Source of the DNA: Saliterribacillus persicus
GTDB taxonomy: Bacteria; Bacillota; Bacilli; Bacillales; Amphibacillaceae
NCBI RefSeq assembly: GCF_003337485.1
Contig: NZ_QPJJ01000002.1
Location: 124,001-188,000, forward strand
DNA: 64,000 bases
Direction: 5' to 3'
Numbering within the stretch: the first letter of the stretch is position 1; the number at the start of each line of letters is the position of its first letter. Positions 45,145 through 54,528 of this stretch are shown in pieces. The notes under the pieces are model-generated. The model made no database searches. It was not told the DNA's origin and saw only the letters and a program-made list of their open reading frames with translations. A program made the position numbers and the translations under genes.

Positions 45145-46590
45145 ATGGTACATTTTAATAATTATATAAACGGCAATTGGGAAAAAAGTGAGAGCAATGA
45201 AAAATACGAAAGTATTAACCCAGTAGACCAAAGTGTGGTAGGATCGGTCGATCAATCTACTATTAACGACTTAGATAAAGCGGTTGAAAGTGCAAAAAGT
45301 GCTTCACTTGCTTGGAAAAAGTTATCCGGCGCTGCTAGAGGACAATACTTGTATAAAGCTGCTGATGTTTTAGAGGAGAACTTAGAAGATGTCGCCAAAT
45401 TAATGACACTCGAAATGGGTAAAACTTATCCAGAAGCTAAAGGTGAAACAGCGCGTGGTGTTGCGATTCTCAGGTATTACGCTGGAGAAGGCATGCGCGA
45501 AGAAGGAGATGTTATACCTTCCACAGATCCGGATGCTTTCATGTATACAAAGCGATCTCCACTTGGTGTTGTAGGGGTTATTACACCATGGAACTTCCCT
45601 GTTGCTATTCCAATTTGGAAGATGGCTCCTGCACTTATTTATGGAAATACAGTAGTATTTAAGCCTGCACTAGAAGCATCTGTTACTGCAGCTAAAGTCT
45701 TCGAATGCTTGCACGAAGCAGAATTTCCAAAAGGCGTATTAAATATGGTAAATGGTGATGGTGCTGTCATTGGTGAGCGCATTACCGAAAACCCTGATAT
45801 TAACGGTATTACGTTTACCGGCTCAGATAAGGTTGGTAAAGTCGTTGGTCAAACTGCTCTAGGAAGAGGCGCTAAATACCAATTAGAAATGGGTGGTAAA
45901 AACCCTGTAATCGTAACAAAAGATGCCGACATTGATAAAGCTGTAGAAGCAACCATAAGTGGGGGTCTTCGCTCTACTGGTCAAAAATGTACAGCTACTA
46001 GCCGGGTCATTATTGATGCATCGATCTATGATAGCTTCAAAGAAAAACTAGTCGAAAAAGTGAAAGATATTAAAGTTGGCGATGGGATGCAGGAAGACAC
46101 ATGGATGGGCCCTTGTGTGAGTGAGAAACAATTAAACACGGTTCTTTCTTATATTGATATTGGTAAAAAAGAAGGCGCTACGCTTATACATGGCGGCGAA
46201 AGAATAACCTCCTCTGGCTTAGAGAATGGCTTCTTCGTACAACCAACAATATTTGAAGATGTAAATTCTGCTATGACCATTGCCCAAGAAGAAATATTCG
46301 GCCCTGTGCTCGCCTTAATAAAAGTAAAGGACTTAGAAGAAGGCATAAAAATAGCGAACGATGTGGAATTTGGATTAAGTGCTTCTATTTTCACAACAAA
46401 TATTCAAAATATGCTTACCTTTATTGACGATATGGAAGCAGGCCTTGTACGAGTGAACGCAGAAAGTGCTGGTGTAGAATTACAAGCACCATTCGGCGGA
46501 ATGAAGAAATCTAGCTCGCATTCACGCGAGCAAGGGCAAGCAGCAAAAGAATTCTTCACTTCTATTAAAACGGTATTTGTAAAAGGATAA
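45145..46590 (+). CDS. Aldehyde dehydrogenase, ketoglutarate-semialdehyde type
   Basis: A 481-residue NAD(P)-dependent aldehyde dehydrogenase. [28 protein letters not shown] binds the cofactor, E248 in QLEMGGKNP is the general base, C282 in GQKCTATSR is the nucleophile, and [11 protein letters not shown] is present. The QKCTATSR form and neighbourhood are those of 2,5-dioxopentanoate (alpha-ketoglutarate semialdehyde) dehydrogenases that end oxidative pentose/hexarate pathways. It would produce 2-oxoglutarate for the TCA cycle. Last gene of the operon, followed by a terminator. Confidence 0.88.
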   Translation: MVHFNNYINGNWEKSESNEKYESINPVDQSVVGSVDQSTINDLDKAVESAKSASLAWKKLSGAARGQYLYKAADVLEENLEDVAKLMTLEMGKTYPEAKGETARGVAILRYYAGEGMREEGDVIPSTDPDAFMYTKRSPLGVVGVITPWNFPVAIPIWKMAPALIYGNTVVFKPALEASVTAAKVFECLHEAEFPKGVLNMVNGDGAVIGERITENPDINGITFTGSDKVGKVVGQTALGRGAKYQLEMGGKNPVIVTKDADIDKAVEATISGGLRSTGQKCTATSRVIIDASIYDSFKEKLVEKVKDIKVGDGMQEDTWMGPCVSEKQLNTVLSYIDIGKKEGATLIHGGERITSSGLENGFFVQPTIFEDVNSAMTIAQEEIFGPVLALIKVKDLEEGIKIANDVEFGLSASIFTTNIQNMLTFIDDMEAGLVRVNAESAGVELQAPFGGMKKSSSHSREQGQAAKEFFTSIKTVFVKG

Positions 46591-46607
46591 AATTATAGTA
46601 GAAGGTA

Positions 46608-46645
46608 AGGCGGACAAAGGTGATCTTTGTTCGTCTTTATTTTTC
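46608..46645 (+). terminator. Terminator of the sugar-acid operon
   Basis: GGCGGACAAAG pairs with CTTTGTTCGTC across a 5-nt loop, followed by a T-rich tail. Confidence 0.82.
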
Positions 46646-46862
46646 ACCAAAAACAGTTCGTAAAAGGAAACTTCCTCACCTCTTTGAGCGCAATTTTTTT
46701 ATACATAAAGATATCAGATTATATTACAGATCCTCCCTTCTACCACCCGCTTACATTGCCTATTCTTAAAATCTTTTATATCATGAAGAAACAAGCTATT
46801 TATTTTCGCTTTTTCCACGTCATTTTTCATACTATTACATAATTAATCAGGAGATTACATCT

Positions 46863-47666
46863 ATGCGAAGTTTTCCATTAACATATATCGTTATTCTTTT
46901 TTTGTGTTTGTTCACTCTTTCCGCTTGCGCAGATAGTGCGGAGGAGAGTTCTGAAGAGCAGGAGTCCTTGCAAATAGCAGCAGCTTCTAATTTAACGCTT
47001 GCTTTCAAAGAAATCGCTCCTCTTTTTGAAGAGGAAACAGGGATAAATATCACCTATTCTTTTGGATCAACTGGCCAGTTAGCAGAACAGATCGAAAATG
47101 GCGCACCTTTTGATATTTTTGTAGCCGCTAATCCTTTATTCTTAAAAGAGCTACAGGAAAAAGAAGCTATCATTTCTGAAAGCACCATCGATTTTGCCTA
47201 TGGTAAAATCGGCATTGCTACTGCAACTAGTGGAGGTTTTTCTATAACAGATCTAGAAGACCTTTTAGATCCGTCTATTAAAAAAATTGCCATAGCAAAT
47301 CCCGCACATGCTCCATTTGGGACGGCCGCTGAACAAGCACTAAAAAATACTGGGCTTCTCGAGAGAATAGACGAAAAACTAGTCTATGCAAGAAATATCG
47401 CAGATACCCTTTCCTACTTAGAATCTGGTAACGTCGAAGCAGCAATTATCTCAGAGTCCTTGTATCAAGAAGGTGAAGTCGAATTTCAATTAATCGATTC
47501 AACGCTTTATGAACCGATAAGACAAACAGCAGCTATTGTCACCCAATCTGAAAAGCAAAAATTGGCAGCATCCTTCCTATCCTTCTTAGAAGGTTCTATA
47601 GGAAAAGACGTATTAAAATCTTATGGATTTGATATCCCAGAGGAGGATAAAGCTAATGGAAGTTAA
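46863..47666 (+). CDS. modA: Molybdate ABC transporter substrate-binding lipoprotein
   Basis: A 267-residue binding protein with a lipobox (LFTLSAC, Cys near residue 21). ModA landmarks follow: LQIAAASNLTLAFKEIAPLFEEETGINITYSFGSTGQLAEQIENGAPFDIFVAAN, and later KKIAIANPAHAPFGTAAEQAL. The oxyanion is held by the Ser/Ala residues of these stretches. AGGAG lies upstream of the ATG. It overlaps modB by 11 bp. No ModE gene and no Moco riboswitch was recognised upstream. Confidence 0.92.
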   Translation: MRSFPLTYIVILFLCLFTLSACADSAEESSEEQESLQIAAASNLTLAFKEIAPLFEEETGINITYSFGSTGQLAEQIENGAPFDIFVAANPLFLKELQEKEAIISESTIDFAYGKIGIATATSGGFSITDLEDLLDPSIKKIAIANPAHAPFGTAAEQALKNTGLLERIDEKLVYARNIADTLSYLESGNVEAAIISESLYQEGEVEFQLIDSTLYEPIRQTAAIVTQSEKQKLAASFLSFLEGSIGKDVLKSYGFDIPEEDKANGS

Positions 47667-48336
47667 TCTATTTCCTCTTTTCTTGTCACTTAGAGTTGCT
47701 TTAACTGCAACCTTTTTTGCTTTTATAATCGGGGTACCTATTGCACTTTATTTGCAAAGATCAAAAAGCAGATTCGCTAGTATACTCGAAACCCTTGTCA
47801 CCTTACCGATTATCTTACCTCCTACCGTGCTTGGCTACTATTTACTCGTTTTACTCGGTAGGCAGAGTTACATCGGAGAATTTCTAGAAAATACATTTGG
47901 CATTAGTCTTGTTTTCACACCAACAGGAGCAGTGATAGCAGCTTTAATTGTGTCCATTCCATTTATGATAAAATCTGCAACAACCGCTTTTGGTAATATT
48001 GATCCTATGATGGTCCAATCCGCTAGACTTCTAGGAAGAACCGAATGGAATATCTTCTTCACAATATTGATGCCGTTAGCTTGGAGAGGGATGCTCGCAG
48101 GGATTACGTTAGCTTTTGCAAGAGCAATCGGAGATTTTGGAGCTACATTAATGGTGGCTGGTAGTATTCCTAACCAAACACAAACCATGCCACTCGCCAT
48201 ATACGATGCACTTTTGGCTGGTGACCGTGAATTAGCAAACATATTGGTTCTGATCATGACAGTGGTAGCTCTTTTACTACTCTTTGCGATCAATCGATTA
48301 GAAAAGTATGTTGGAAAAAGAAACCGGGTGATATAA
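47656..48336 (+). CDS. modB: Molybdate ABC transporter permease
   Basis: A 226-residue permease with five to six helices and the family segments TLPIILPPTVLGYYLLVLLG near the N-terminus and SARLLGRTEWNIFFTILMPLAWRGMLAGITLAFARAIGDFGATLMVAG as the coupling loop. ATG 47656 is preceded by AGAGGAGG; it starts inside the end of modA, so translation is coupled. The gene stops immediately before the ATPase start. Confidence 0.92.
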   Translation: MEVNLFPLFLSLRVALTATFFAFIIGVPIALYLQRSKSRFASILETLVTLPIILPPTVLGYYLLVLLGRQSYIGEFLENTFGISLVFTPTGAVIAALIVSIPFMIKSATTAFGNIDPMMVQSARLLGRTEWNIFFTILMPLAWRGMLAGITLAFARAIGDFGATLMVAGSIPNQTQTMPLAIYDALLAGDRELANILVLIMTVVALLLLFAINRLEKYVGKRNRVI

Positions 48337-49377
48337 ATGTTAGATGTGAAGCTTAGAAAAATCCTTTCCCACTTTTCACTTGAGCTTAATTTTAAAGCTA
48401 ATAAAGGAATAACAGCCATCATTGGCCCATCCGGTTCCGGAAAAAGTATGACACTACAATGTATATCCGGACTAGAAAAACCAGAGCATGGAGAAATCAA
48501 CTTAAATAATGAAATATTATATTCTGAAGAAAAAAAGATAAACAGAAAACCGCGAGTAAGAAGAATTGGCTATGTCTTTCAAAATTACGCCCTATTCCCG
48601 CATTTGACGGTAGAAAAGAATATTGGCTATGGATTACAGCATTTGTCTAAAGAAGATAAAAATAAACGAGTGGAAGATATCCTTGCGAAAGTAGAGTTAA
48701 GTGCATATAAAAACCGTTATCCACATGAACTATCGGGAGGACAACAGCAACGAGTTGCTTTAGCCCGAACGTTAGTAACAGAGCCTGACCTTTTATTATT
48801 AGATGAACCATTTTCAGCATTAGATCATCACGTGAAATATAAACTAGAAAAAGAGCTCTTAACGATTATTAAGGAAAACTTTCACGGTATTGTTTTATTG
48901 GTGACACATAATATGGAAGAAGCCTACCGACTATCAGATCATTTAATTATTATGGATGAGGGGAAGATCCTACAAAGCGGCGAGCGGGATACTGTTTTCT
49001 ATCAGCCAAGGGTAAAACGTGCTGCTGAAATCATTGGGTGTAAAAACATTTTTCCAATAAATAAAAGTGAAGGTAGCGATACCTACGAAGTGAATGGTGT
49101 TCCGCTAAACTGTAAATATACATTACGTGAGGAACCACATTATATTGGGATTTATGCACAACATATCACCTTTGTGGATAAAGAAAGCACACTTACCAAC
49201 ACTTTCTCTTTTGAAGTAGTAGAATGCATTAAAGGATTACATCAAAGTCAGCTCGTTATCAGGGTTGAAAAAGCACTTACTCTAAACGTTTCTATCCCTA
49301 ATCATGAAGCGGAAAAATTAAGTAGCGATACAAATAAAGTGTATTTAGATCCTGCACATTTGTTTTTGCTTTCGTAA
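48337..49377 (+). CDS. modC: Molybdate ABC transporter ATP-binding protein
   Basis: A 346-residue ATPase with Walker A GPSGSGKSM, Q-loop YVFQNYALFPHLT, signature LSGGQQQRVALARTL, Walker B LLLDEPFSALDH and switch THNMEEAY. A C-terminal TOBE-like segment (about residues 280-345) is the regulatory oxyanion domain of ModC-type ATPases. It follows modB with no gap. Molybdate versus tungstate specificity is not visible. Confidence 0.88.
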   Translation: MLDVKLRKILSHFSLELNFKANKGITAIIGPSGSGKSMTLQCISGLEKPEHGEINLNNEILYSEEKKINRKPRVRRIGYVFQNYALFPHLTVEKNIGYGLQHLSKEDKNKRVEDILAKVELSAYKNRYPHELSGGQQQRVALARTLVTEPDLLLLDEPFSALDHHVKYKLEKELLTIIKENFHGIVLLVTHNMEEAYRLSDHLIIMDEGKILQSGERDTVFYQPRVKRAAEIIGCKNIFPINKSEGSDTYEVNGVPLNCKYTLREEPHYIGIYAQHITFVDKESTLTNTFSFEVVECIKGLHQSQLVIRVEKALTLNVSIPNHEAEKLSSDTNKVYLDPAHLFLLS

Positions 49378-49471
49378 AGCTAAAGATTGATTCTTAATAA
49401 AGAAAACCTTTAAGGTTTACACTTAACTATGATTAATTATATTAGTATTTTCATGGATTTGGGAGGGATAA

Positions 49472-49588
49472 ATGATGCTTGCAGCTTTTTTTATTGTAGT
49501 AGCTATCGTTTTGCTTTTCGACATGGCAAAGCTAAGAAAGCAGAATCAAGAAATTATTAATATACTTGAAAAAATTGAAAAAAAATAA
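49472..49588 (+). CDS. 38-residue single-span membrane peptide
   Basis: A small frame, MMLAAFFIVV... to ...LEKIEKK, with one hydrophobic helix (about residues 3-16) and a charged amphipathic tail rich in Lys and Glu. GGGAGGG (49461-49467) is an excellent ribosome-binding site 4-7 nt before the two consecutive ATG codons. The features are those of a real short protein, similar in style to small membrane peptides of bacilli; function unknown. Confidence 0.6.
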   Translation: MMLAAFFIVVAIVLLFDMAKLRKQNQEIINILEKIEKK

Positions 49589-49606
49589 TCTTTATTGATT
49601 TAATAT

Positions 49607-50080
49607 TCAAATCAGACGATGTGGAATATGGTTTATAAAACTTTTGAGTTTTATATCATAATATTCCTCAATATCATTTCTCAGTTTTTTCTCCAAGGCT
49701 AAAAATTGATCTGCAATATAGTTTAAGTCAAATACGTCATTAATTTCTGACTCTGCCCATATTGATTTCAATCTTGCCCTATTTGAGAATGGAATTAATG
49801 ACAGGATCGCCCCATCTTCATAATCATCATATTCAATAGTATAATAATGGAATTCTGGTATTTTATCCTTCGTATTCTTTTCTTTCCATTTATACAAAGA
49901 TTTATAGAATTCAAGGATAGCAAGTTCTGCTTCAAAGTATAATTCGTTATTAATCTTTATTGTAAGTGTAGCCTCTACAGCTAATATGGTAGGAACATCT
50001 TTTTTATTCTTATTTGAAATAATTCCTTTATCACTTGCAAAAATATATTCAAAATTTATGTTTCTGGGGATGCTGCCCAT
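49607..50080 (-). CDS. Hypothetical cytoplasmic protein
   Basis: A 157-residue soluble protein, acidic and rich in Tyr, Ile and Asn, with a beta-rich first part (ILAVEATLTIKINNELYFEAELAILEFYKSLYKW) and a helical end. ATG 50080 has a weak AGGAAATGG upstream. It resembles small DUF proteins that occur singly in bacilli, sometimes as immunity-like proteins, but I do not recognise it. Confidence 0.55.
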   Translation of the reverse strand: MGSIPRNINFEYIFASDKGIISNKNKKDVPTILAVEATLTIKINNELYFEAELAILEFYKSLYKWKEKNTKDKIPEFHYYTIEYDDYEDGAILSLIPFSNRARLKSIWAESEINDVFDLNYIADQFLALEKKLRNDIEEYYDIKLKSFINHIPHRLI

Positions 50081-50294
50081 ATTTATTCACCATTTCCTAT
50101 CCCTATTCTAATTTTTTCATCCTTTATTTCAAATTATTCCCGAAATATAGGGTCAAATTTAAACGATAGCTTCTCCATCAATTTCGCTGTTCACTGTTGC
50201 TTCAATAACTGAAGTCACAATTTTATTAGTTTAGATATTAACTTATAAATTAAAACAAGATAATTATAAGATATCAATTTTAAATAAACAATAC

Positions 50295-50348
50295 GAAAAA
50301 AGAACCCAACTTTAAGCTTTAGCTCAGCTTTGTTGGGTTCTCATTTTT
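50295..50348 (-). terminator. Terminator of serC
   Basis: AGAACCCAAC (50301-50310) pairs with GTTGGGTTCT (50332-50341). A T6 run follows on the minus strand. Confidence 0.85.
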
Positions 50349-51429
50349 ATTTATGCTTTTCTTCAAAACGTTTCATGAAATCAACCAATGCTTCTACCCC
50401 TTCAAGCGGCATTGCATTATAGATACTTGCTCTCATTCCACCTACAGAACGGTGACCTTTTAATGTTTCTAATCCTTCTTTTTTCGCTTCCTTCACGAAT
50501 TCCGCATCTACATCATGATTTGGAATAACAAAAGGAATATTCATAATAGAGCGACTGTCCTTTTGAACAGGAGAAGCATAAAAATCAGATTGCTCGATAT
50601 AGTTATACAATAAGTTAGCCTTGCTCTCGTTGATTTCCTTCATTGCTTCAAGTCCACCTAGATTTTTTAACCATTCAAATACAAGCTTAGCAATATAAAT
50701 CGCAAATGTTGGTGGTGTATTATGAAGTGATCCAGTTTCACTATGTGTTTTATAATCTAACATGGTAGGTACCATATCAGAAGCATGACCAATAAGGTCT
50801 TCACGAATGATAACAAGTGTTAACCCTGCAGGTGCAATATTCTTTTGAGCTCCTGCATATATAATGCCGAATTTAGATACATCAACTGGTTCAGATAAAA
50901 TATTAGAAGACATATCAGCAACTAATGGAATATCTCCTGTATCAGGAAATTCACGAATAGAAGTCCCTTCAATTGTATTGTTCGTAGTAATGTGGACGTA
51001 ATCCGCATCACTAGAGAACAGCTCTTTGTTCAAGGTAGGAATAAAGGTATAGTTATCCTCTTCAGATGAAGCGATCACATTAACTTCACCATATTTCTTC
51101 GCTTCTTTAATTGCTTTTTTAGACCAAGAACCAGTATTCACATAATCCGCTTTGCCATTTTCACCAAACAAGTTCATTGGTACCATCGCAAATTGCTGAG
51201 AGGCACCGCCTTGAAGAAATAAAACCTTATAATTCTCAGGAATTTGCATTAAATCTCTTAATAATGCTTCTGCTTGGGTAATAATTTCGGTAAATGCTCC
51301 AGATCTGTGACTAAGCTCCATGACAGACATGCCAGAGTCATGATAGTTTGTTAGCTCTTTTTGTGCCTCTTCTAGCACGGGTAAAGGCAAGATAGATGGT
51401 CCTGCTGAAAAATTGTATACGCGTTTCAT
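50347..51429 (-). CDS. serC: Phosphoserine aminotransferase
   Basis: A 360-residue class V aminotransferase. It begins [11 protein letters not shown], has [16 protein letters not shown] for cofactor binding, the PLP lysine K196 in [12 protein letters not shown], and the substrate-binding ends [10 protein letters not shown] and [16 protein letters not shown]. It converts 3-phosphohydroxypyruvate and glutamate to phosphoserine and 2-oxoglutarate, the second step of serine synthesis. AGGAGTG precedes the ATG. The gene is preceded by a ZTP-type riboswitch and terminator, so its expression should follow folate one-carbon status. Confidence 0.96.
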   Translation of the reverse strand: MKRVYNFSAGPSILPLPVLEEAQKELTNYHDSGMSVMELSHRSGAFTEIITQAEALLRDLMQIPENYKVLFLQGGASQQFAMVPMNLFGENGKADYVNTGSWSKKAIKEAKKYGEVNVIASSEEDNYTFIPTLNKELFSSDADYVHITTNNTIEGTSIREFPDTGDIPLVADMSSNILSEPVDVSKFGIIYAGAQKNIAPAGLTLVIIREDLIGHASDMVPTMLDYKTHSETGSLHNTPPTFAIYIAKLVFEWLKNLGGLEAMKEINESKANLLYNYIEQSDFYASPVQKDSRSIMNIPFVIPNHDVDAEFVKEAKKEGLETLKGHRSVGGMRASIYNAMPLEGVEALVDFMKRFEEKHK

Positions 51430-51454
51430 TTAACCACACTCCTATAATTAATTT

Positions 51455-51489
51455 AAAAATAGAAACAGGTAAGGACCATTATCCTTACC
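51455..51489 (-). terminator. Expression-platform terminator of the serC riboswitch
   Basis: GGTAAGGA and TCCTTACC form an 8-bp stem, followed on the minus strand by TGTTTCTATTTTTA. It lies 3 nt after the conserved aptamer end, the standard layout for transcriptional control. Confidence 0.8.
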
Positions 51490-51490
51490 C

Positions 51491-51562
51491 TTGCCCAGGC
51501 GAACGGCTATGTATACTATGTGCTCCCTTGCGGTTATCCGCGCTTCGCCAGTTACACATAGG
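51491..51562 (-). ncRNA. ZTP (pfl) riboswitch upstream of serC
   Basis: On the minus strand the leader contains, in order: CTATGTG, ACTGGCGAA, a GCGG-ATAA-CCGC hairpin, GGGAGCACATAG (closing P1 with CTATGTG), and GCCGTTCGCCTGGGCA. The GGCGAA/TTCGCC pairing provides the pseudoknot, and the invariant CCGTTCGCCTGGGC end is the pfl signature. A terminator follows at once. ZTP riboswitches sense ZTP/ZMP when 10-formyl-tetrahydrofolate is short and turn on one-carbon genes; serine is the main one-carbon donor. Confidence 0.88.
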
Positions 51563-51605
51563 TTGAATCTTTGTGATAAGTTTATCAATCTTTTGTTATT
51601 ATTTC

Positions 51606-51633
51606 AATGTAAATATTCTTAAAATTATGTCAA
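51606..51633 (-). promoter_or_regulatory. Promoter of the serC riboswitch leader
   Basis: Minus strand TTGACA (51628-51633), a 16-bp spacer and TACATT (51606-51611). Transcription would begin about 40 nt before the aptamer. Confidence 0.6.
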
Positions 51634-51744
51634 TTGTTTGGCGAGTGCTTGAAGATTTTTAAATGATGACAATTATTTTATACCCTTACCTTTTGAATAA
51701 GTAGAATTTTTTATACTAATCAAGACGATATTTGAACTAAAAAA

Positions 51745-51933
51745 TTAGTTCTGGTTTTTTTTAATTATATATGATAATTGAATTATACTACCAAGAAAAA
51801 AAGTGAAAAGCGTCAAATTACGAATATCAACAAAAGCTATATCTTGGAATAATAGATTTTTTAATAGAGCTGCTAGAACCATTAAACCCACTACAGCCCA
51901 GGATATAATAGAAATCTTATCTCTTTTGTTCAT
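51745..51933 (-). CDS. Small two-helix membrane protein
   Basis: A 62-residue protein (MNKRDKISII...) with two hydrophobic helices (about residues 9-28 and 38-56) and a basic end. ATG 51933 is 8 nt from AGGA; upstream in-frame codons including TTG 51948 are less likely starts. No family recognised. Confidence 0.5.
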   Translation of the reverse strand: MNKRDKISIISWAVVGLMVLAALLKNLLFQDIAFVDIRNLTLFTFFLGSIIQLSYIIKKNQN

Positions 51934-52058
51934 TGGGAACATCCTCAAGATTTTAGAATTGTAAATGCTATATACAATATATCAAAATCAAAGCAAATTA
52001 AAAACAAAGGAGAGATTTATCTTTTTAAAAACGGGGCGGTTCATCTATTATCATAATT

Positions 52059-52098
52059 GGTCTAGGACTCATTATAAACTAGGAGTCGGCCTTTTTTT
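52059..52098 (+). terminator. Terminator-like hairpin
   Basis: GGTCTAGGACTC and GAGTCGGCC can pair imperfectly and are followed by T7. No plus-strand gene ends just upstream, so it may be fortuitous or end an unrecognised transcript. Confidence 0.4.
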
Positions 52099-52114
52099 GT
52101 TTTTATACTATACA

Positions 52115-52489
52115 CTAACTTTTTACCATAAAAGGAAAACTTTCTAAATTAATAATAATAAGAACAATGCTAAGCAATATTGCTGTACTAATATATTGCT
52201 TTGATTTTTTTATAAATATAAATTCCATTAATGCCTGATACCCAAATAATAATGCTAAATAGATGGTGAAGTAAAACATTCTTTGCATATCCGAACTATC
52301 TACCATTAACCATAGCTGCACTAAAAAGATAATAAATAAAATCGTTTGACCCCAGCGATTTATAATTTTACCGGATGTTTCCGACATTTTTATCTTTTCA
52401 ACAGAAAGAATTTTATTTGCTATTTTTTCTACCACGATCAACAAGATGAGCAGAGCGATCACAATCACTATAAATTCCGCATAGGCCAC
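52115..52489 (-). CDS. DUF4181-like membrane protein
   Basis: A 124-residue protein with four hydrophobic helices (about residues 6-28, 48-63, 71-93 and 100-118). The KIINRWGQTILFIIFL and YQALMEFIFIKKSKQYI segments resemble DUF4181 proteins of Bacillus, whose role is unknown. The start is a GTG that directly abuts the AAGAGG ribosome-binding site, so the true start may lie a few codons further in. Confidence 0.55.
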   Translation of the reverse strand: MAYAEFIVIVIALLILLIVVEKIANKILSVEKIKMSETSGKIINRWGQTILFIIFLVQLWLMVDSSDMQRMFYFTIYLALLFGYQALMEFIFIKKSKQYISTAILLSIVLIIINLESFPFMVKS

Positions 52490-52605
52490 CTCTTATTTAA
52501 GTTGTTTTAAAAAAAGAAATTACACCTTGAAAAAACCTTACAGATTCCTCATAAGGGAACTATTAAAGCAATCGTCGAATCACTGATATTTTTACGCCAT
52601 ACCCC

Positions 52606-53577
52606 TTATTCGTTATCTAATTTATTGATATGATCAGCAATACTTTTCCCAGATAATACGGCACTTTCTATCCGCGTATGTGTCGCATGATCTTCAGGGG
52701 CTATAAATGAATCTCCCGCTAAATATATAGGTAGGCCATCTACTTGAATAAATCCACCTTCTATCGTAGAAGTAGCTTGGGCATAGCGCCATCTTTTTAT
52801 TTGATAAGAACGAATCGCATCTTTTTCTACTATCCATTCGAAAAAGCTTTCTAATATTTCTTCCCATATTGCTTCATCTTCTAAATCGTACCGCTTCTCG
52901 CTCCAATCACCATCCATGACAACGGTTAATATTGGTGTATTAGAAACACCTTTTTGCTGATTATTAATAATTTTTTCAATTCCGTTTGGTAGGTCTTCTG
53001 TAACGATACCGTTTTCTCCTACACGAATTGACTTATCCAAACTAACCAGTGCTATGAGACATTTTTGATATTGGACACTTTTTGCATTTGTCATAAATTC
53101 ATTACTAATCTCTAGATCTGATTGTTCTAATACTTCTACCGCCTGAGGAAGCGGTGCGGTATAAATAATGGTATCTCCTTCATATACGGAACCGGCTTCT
53201 GTATGCACAAGCATTTTTTGATTCTTTTTTTCAAATTGACTCACGCGTTGATTAAGAACCACGTTCATTTCTTCTGCTTCTGCTTTCATTAAAGCATTCA
53301 TGCCATTAATAGCCATATAGCGCGGGTAATGATCAACAAACCATTCCTTCACAAGTCCTCTTTTCTGCCATTCTCGTGTTATCTCTTTAAAAATATCTGT
53401 TCTTGTTGTGAAAAATTGAGCGCCATGATCCGCTTTTCCTTCCCCTATTCTGCGAGTAGCCAGTCTTCCTCCTACACTTCTACTTTTTTCAAGAAGCATT
53501 ACCTCATGCTTGGCTGAATCTATTTCATTTGCTGCGATAATACCGGATAATCCCGCACCAACAATAATGATTTTCAA
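52606..53577 (-). CDS. FAD-dependent amine-oxidase-like oxidoreductase (renalase type)
   Basis: About 323 residues. The N-terminal dinucleotide fold is IIIVGAGLSGIIAANEI, followed by LLEKSRSVGGRLATRRIGEGKADHGAQFFTTR, the renalase/amine-oxidase FAD signature. Near the C-terminus YLAGDSF...THTRIESAVLSGKSIADHI completes the FAD site. The TTG at 53577, 9 nt after GGAG, gives the typical start MKIIIVGAG; the more distal TTG at 53592 is less likely. Substrate unknown. Stands alone. Confidence 0.85.
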   Translation of the reverse strand: MKIIIVGAGLSGIIAANEIDSAKHEVMLLEKSRSVGGRLATRRIGEGKADHGAQFFTTRTDIFKEITREWQKRGLVKEWFVDHYPRYMAINGMNALMKAEAEEMNVVLNQRVSQFEKKNQKMLVHTEAGSVYEGDTIIYTAPLPQAVEVLEQSDLEISNEFMTNAKSVQYQKCLIALVSLDKSIRVGENGIVTEDLPNGIEKIINNQQKGVSNTPILTVVMDGDWSEKRYDLEDEAIWEEILESFFEWIVEKDAIRSYQIKRWRYAQATSTIEGGFIQVDGLPIYLAGDSFIAPEDHATHTRIESAVLSGKSIADHINKLDNE

Positions 53578-53731
53578 AACATATCGCTCCAATCCTTTTC
53601 TGATACTATTAGTTTAATCTATTTTTAGATGGAAACCTACCGAAAATACCAATTCTCGTTGACGAAGTTCTTCCAGTACATTAATTATATGATAGAATCA
53701 TAATGATAACACGTATAGGGGGACAAGATGA

Positions 53732-54430
53732 ATGATAGAAACAATTGTGTTTGATGTTGATGATACATTGTACGACCAGCTAGGTCCATTTCGCACTGCT
53801 ACTCTGAAGCTTTTTCCTGAGCAGATAAAAGAAGGGCACATTCCTAAGTTTTATTTAAGTAATAGAAAATATAGTGACATAGCCTTTGACCGTGCTGTCC
53901 GAGGAGAAATCACACAAAGAGATTTACAAATCTATCGTGTAAAAGAAGCTTGCCGTGAATTCGGCTTTACAATTGATGACGAAAAAGCAATGGAATTTCA
54001 ACAAACCTATGTTGGTGCTCAAAAAGAAATAGAAGTAGATCCAGTGATGGTGAAGCTACTCGATAAATTCCTAGCCCAAGGCAAGCAACTTGCTGTCTTA
54101 ACCAATGGTGAATCGAATCATCAAATGATGAAAATTAAGCAATTGCGCTTAAATAGATGGTTTCCAGAAGAAAATTTATTTATTTCAGGTAGCGTGGGAC
54201 ACGCGAAACCAACAATAGAAATATTTAATCATTTAGAAAATAAATTAAACTTGAACAAAGAAAAGACTATGTTTATCGGGGATAGCTTTGAAAATGATGT
54301 AGTAGGTGCCAAAAATGCCGGATGGAAAGCAATTTGGTTAAATCGCAGGCAGCACCCTGTTCCTACCAATGCCTTTCAAGCAGACTATACCATCAGCGAA
54401 TCTTCTGAAGTTTTGAATATTTTTGAATAA
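53732..54430 (+). CDS. HAD-superfamily hydrolase
   Basis: A 232-residue HAD phosphatase with motif I DVDDTLYD, motif II LAVLTNGES, a Lys in GHAKPTIEIF (motif III) and motif IV FIGDSFENDVVGAKNAGWKAIWLNR. A helical cap lies between residues 15 and 90. It is of the YjjG/house-cleaning nucleotidase or beta-phosphoglucomutase-like type. GGGGG lies upstream of the ATG. A terminator follows. Confidence 0.88.
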   Translation: MIETIVFDVDDTLYDQLGPFRTATLKLFPEQIKEGHIPKFYLSNRKYSDIAFDRAVRGEITQRDLQIYRVKEACREFGFTIDDEKAMEFQQTYVGAQKEIEVDPVMVKLLDKFLAQGKQLAVLTNGESNHQMMKIKQLRLNRWFPEENLFISGSVGHAKPTIEIFNHLENKLNLNKEKTMFIGDSFENDVVGAKNAGWKAIWLNRRQHPVPTNAFQADYTISESSEVLNIFE

Positions 54431-54477
54431 AATTCCTGAGATACCTTTTTTATATAAGCTTAATAATCATGGGTTTA

Positions 54478-54515
54478 GGGTAAAAGATTACGTAACTATC
54501 TTTTACCCTATTTTT
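54478..54515 (+). terminator. Terminator of the HAD gene
   Basis: GGGTAAAAGAT and ATCTTTTACCC form a perfect 11-bp stem followed by TATTTTT. The ribosome-binding site of the next gene starts immediately after. Confidence 0.85.
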
Positions 54516-54528
54516 AAGGAGTACAACT

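Noticed and set aside
46646-46862. Moco riboswitch ahead of modA
   Set aside because: None of the conserved helices of the class could be recognised.
47868-48500. Long open frame antisense to modB/modC (210 codons)
   Set aside because: It lies wholly opposite conserved coding sequence, has no ribosome-binding site and its translation has no family features; a shadow frame.
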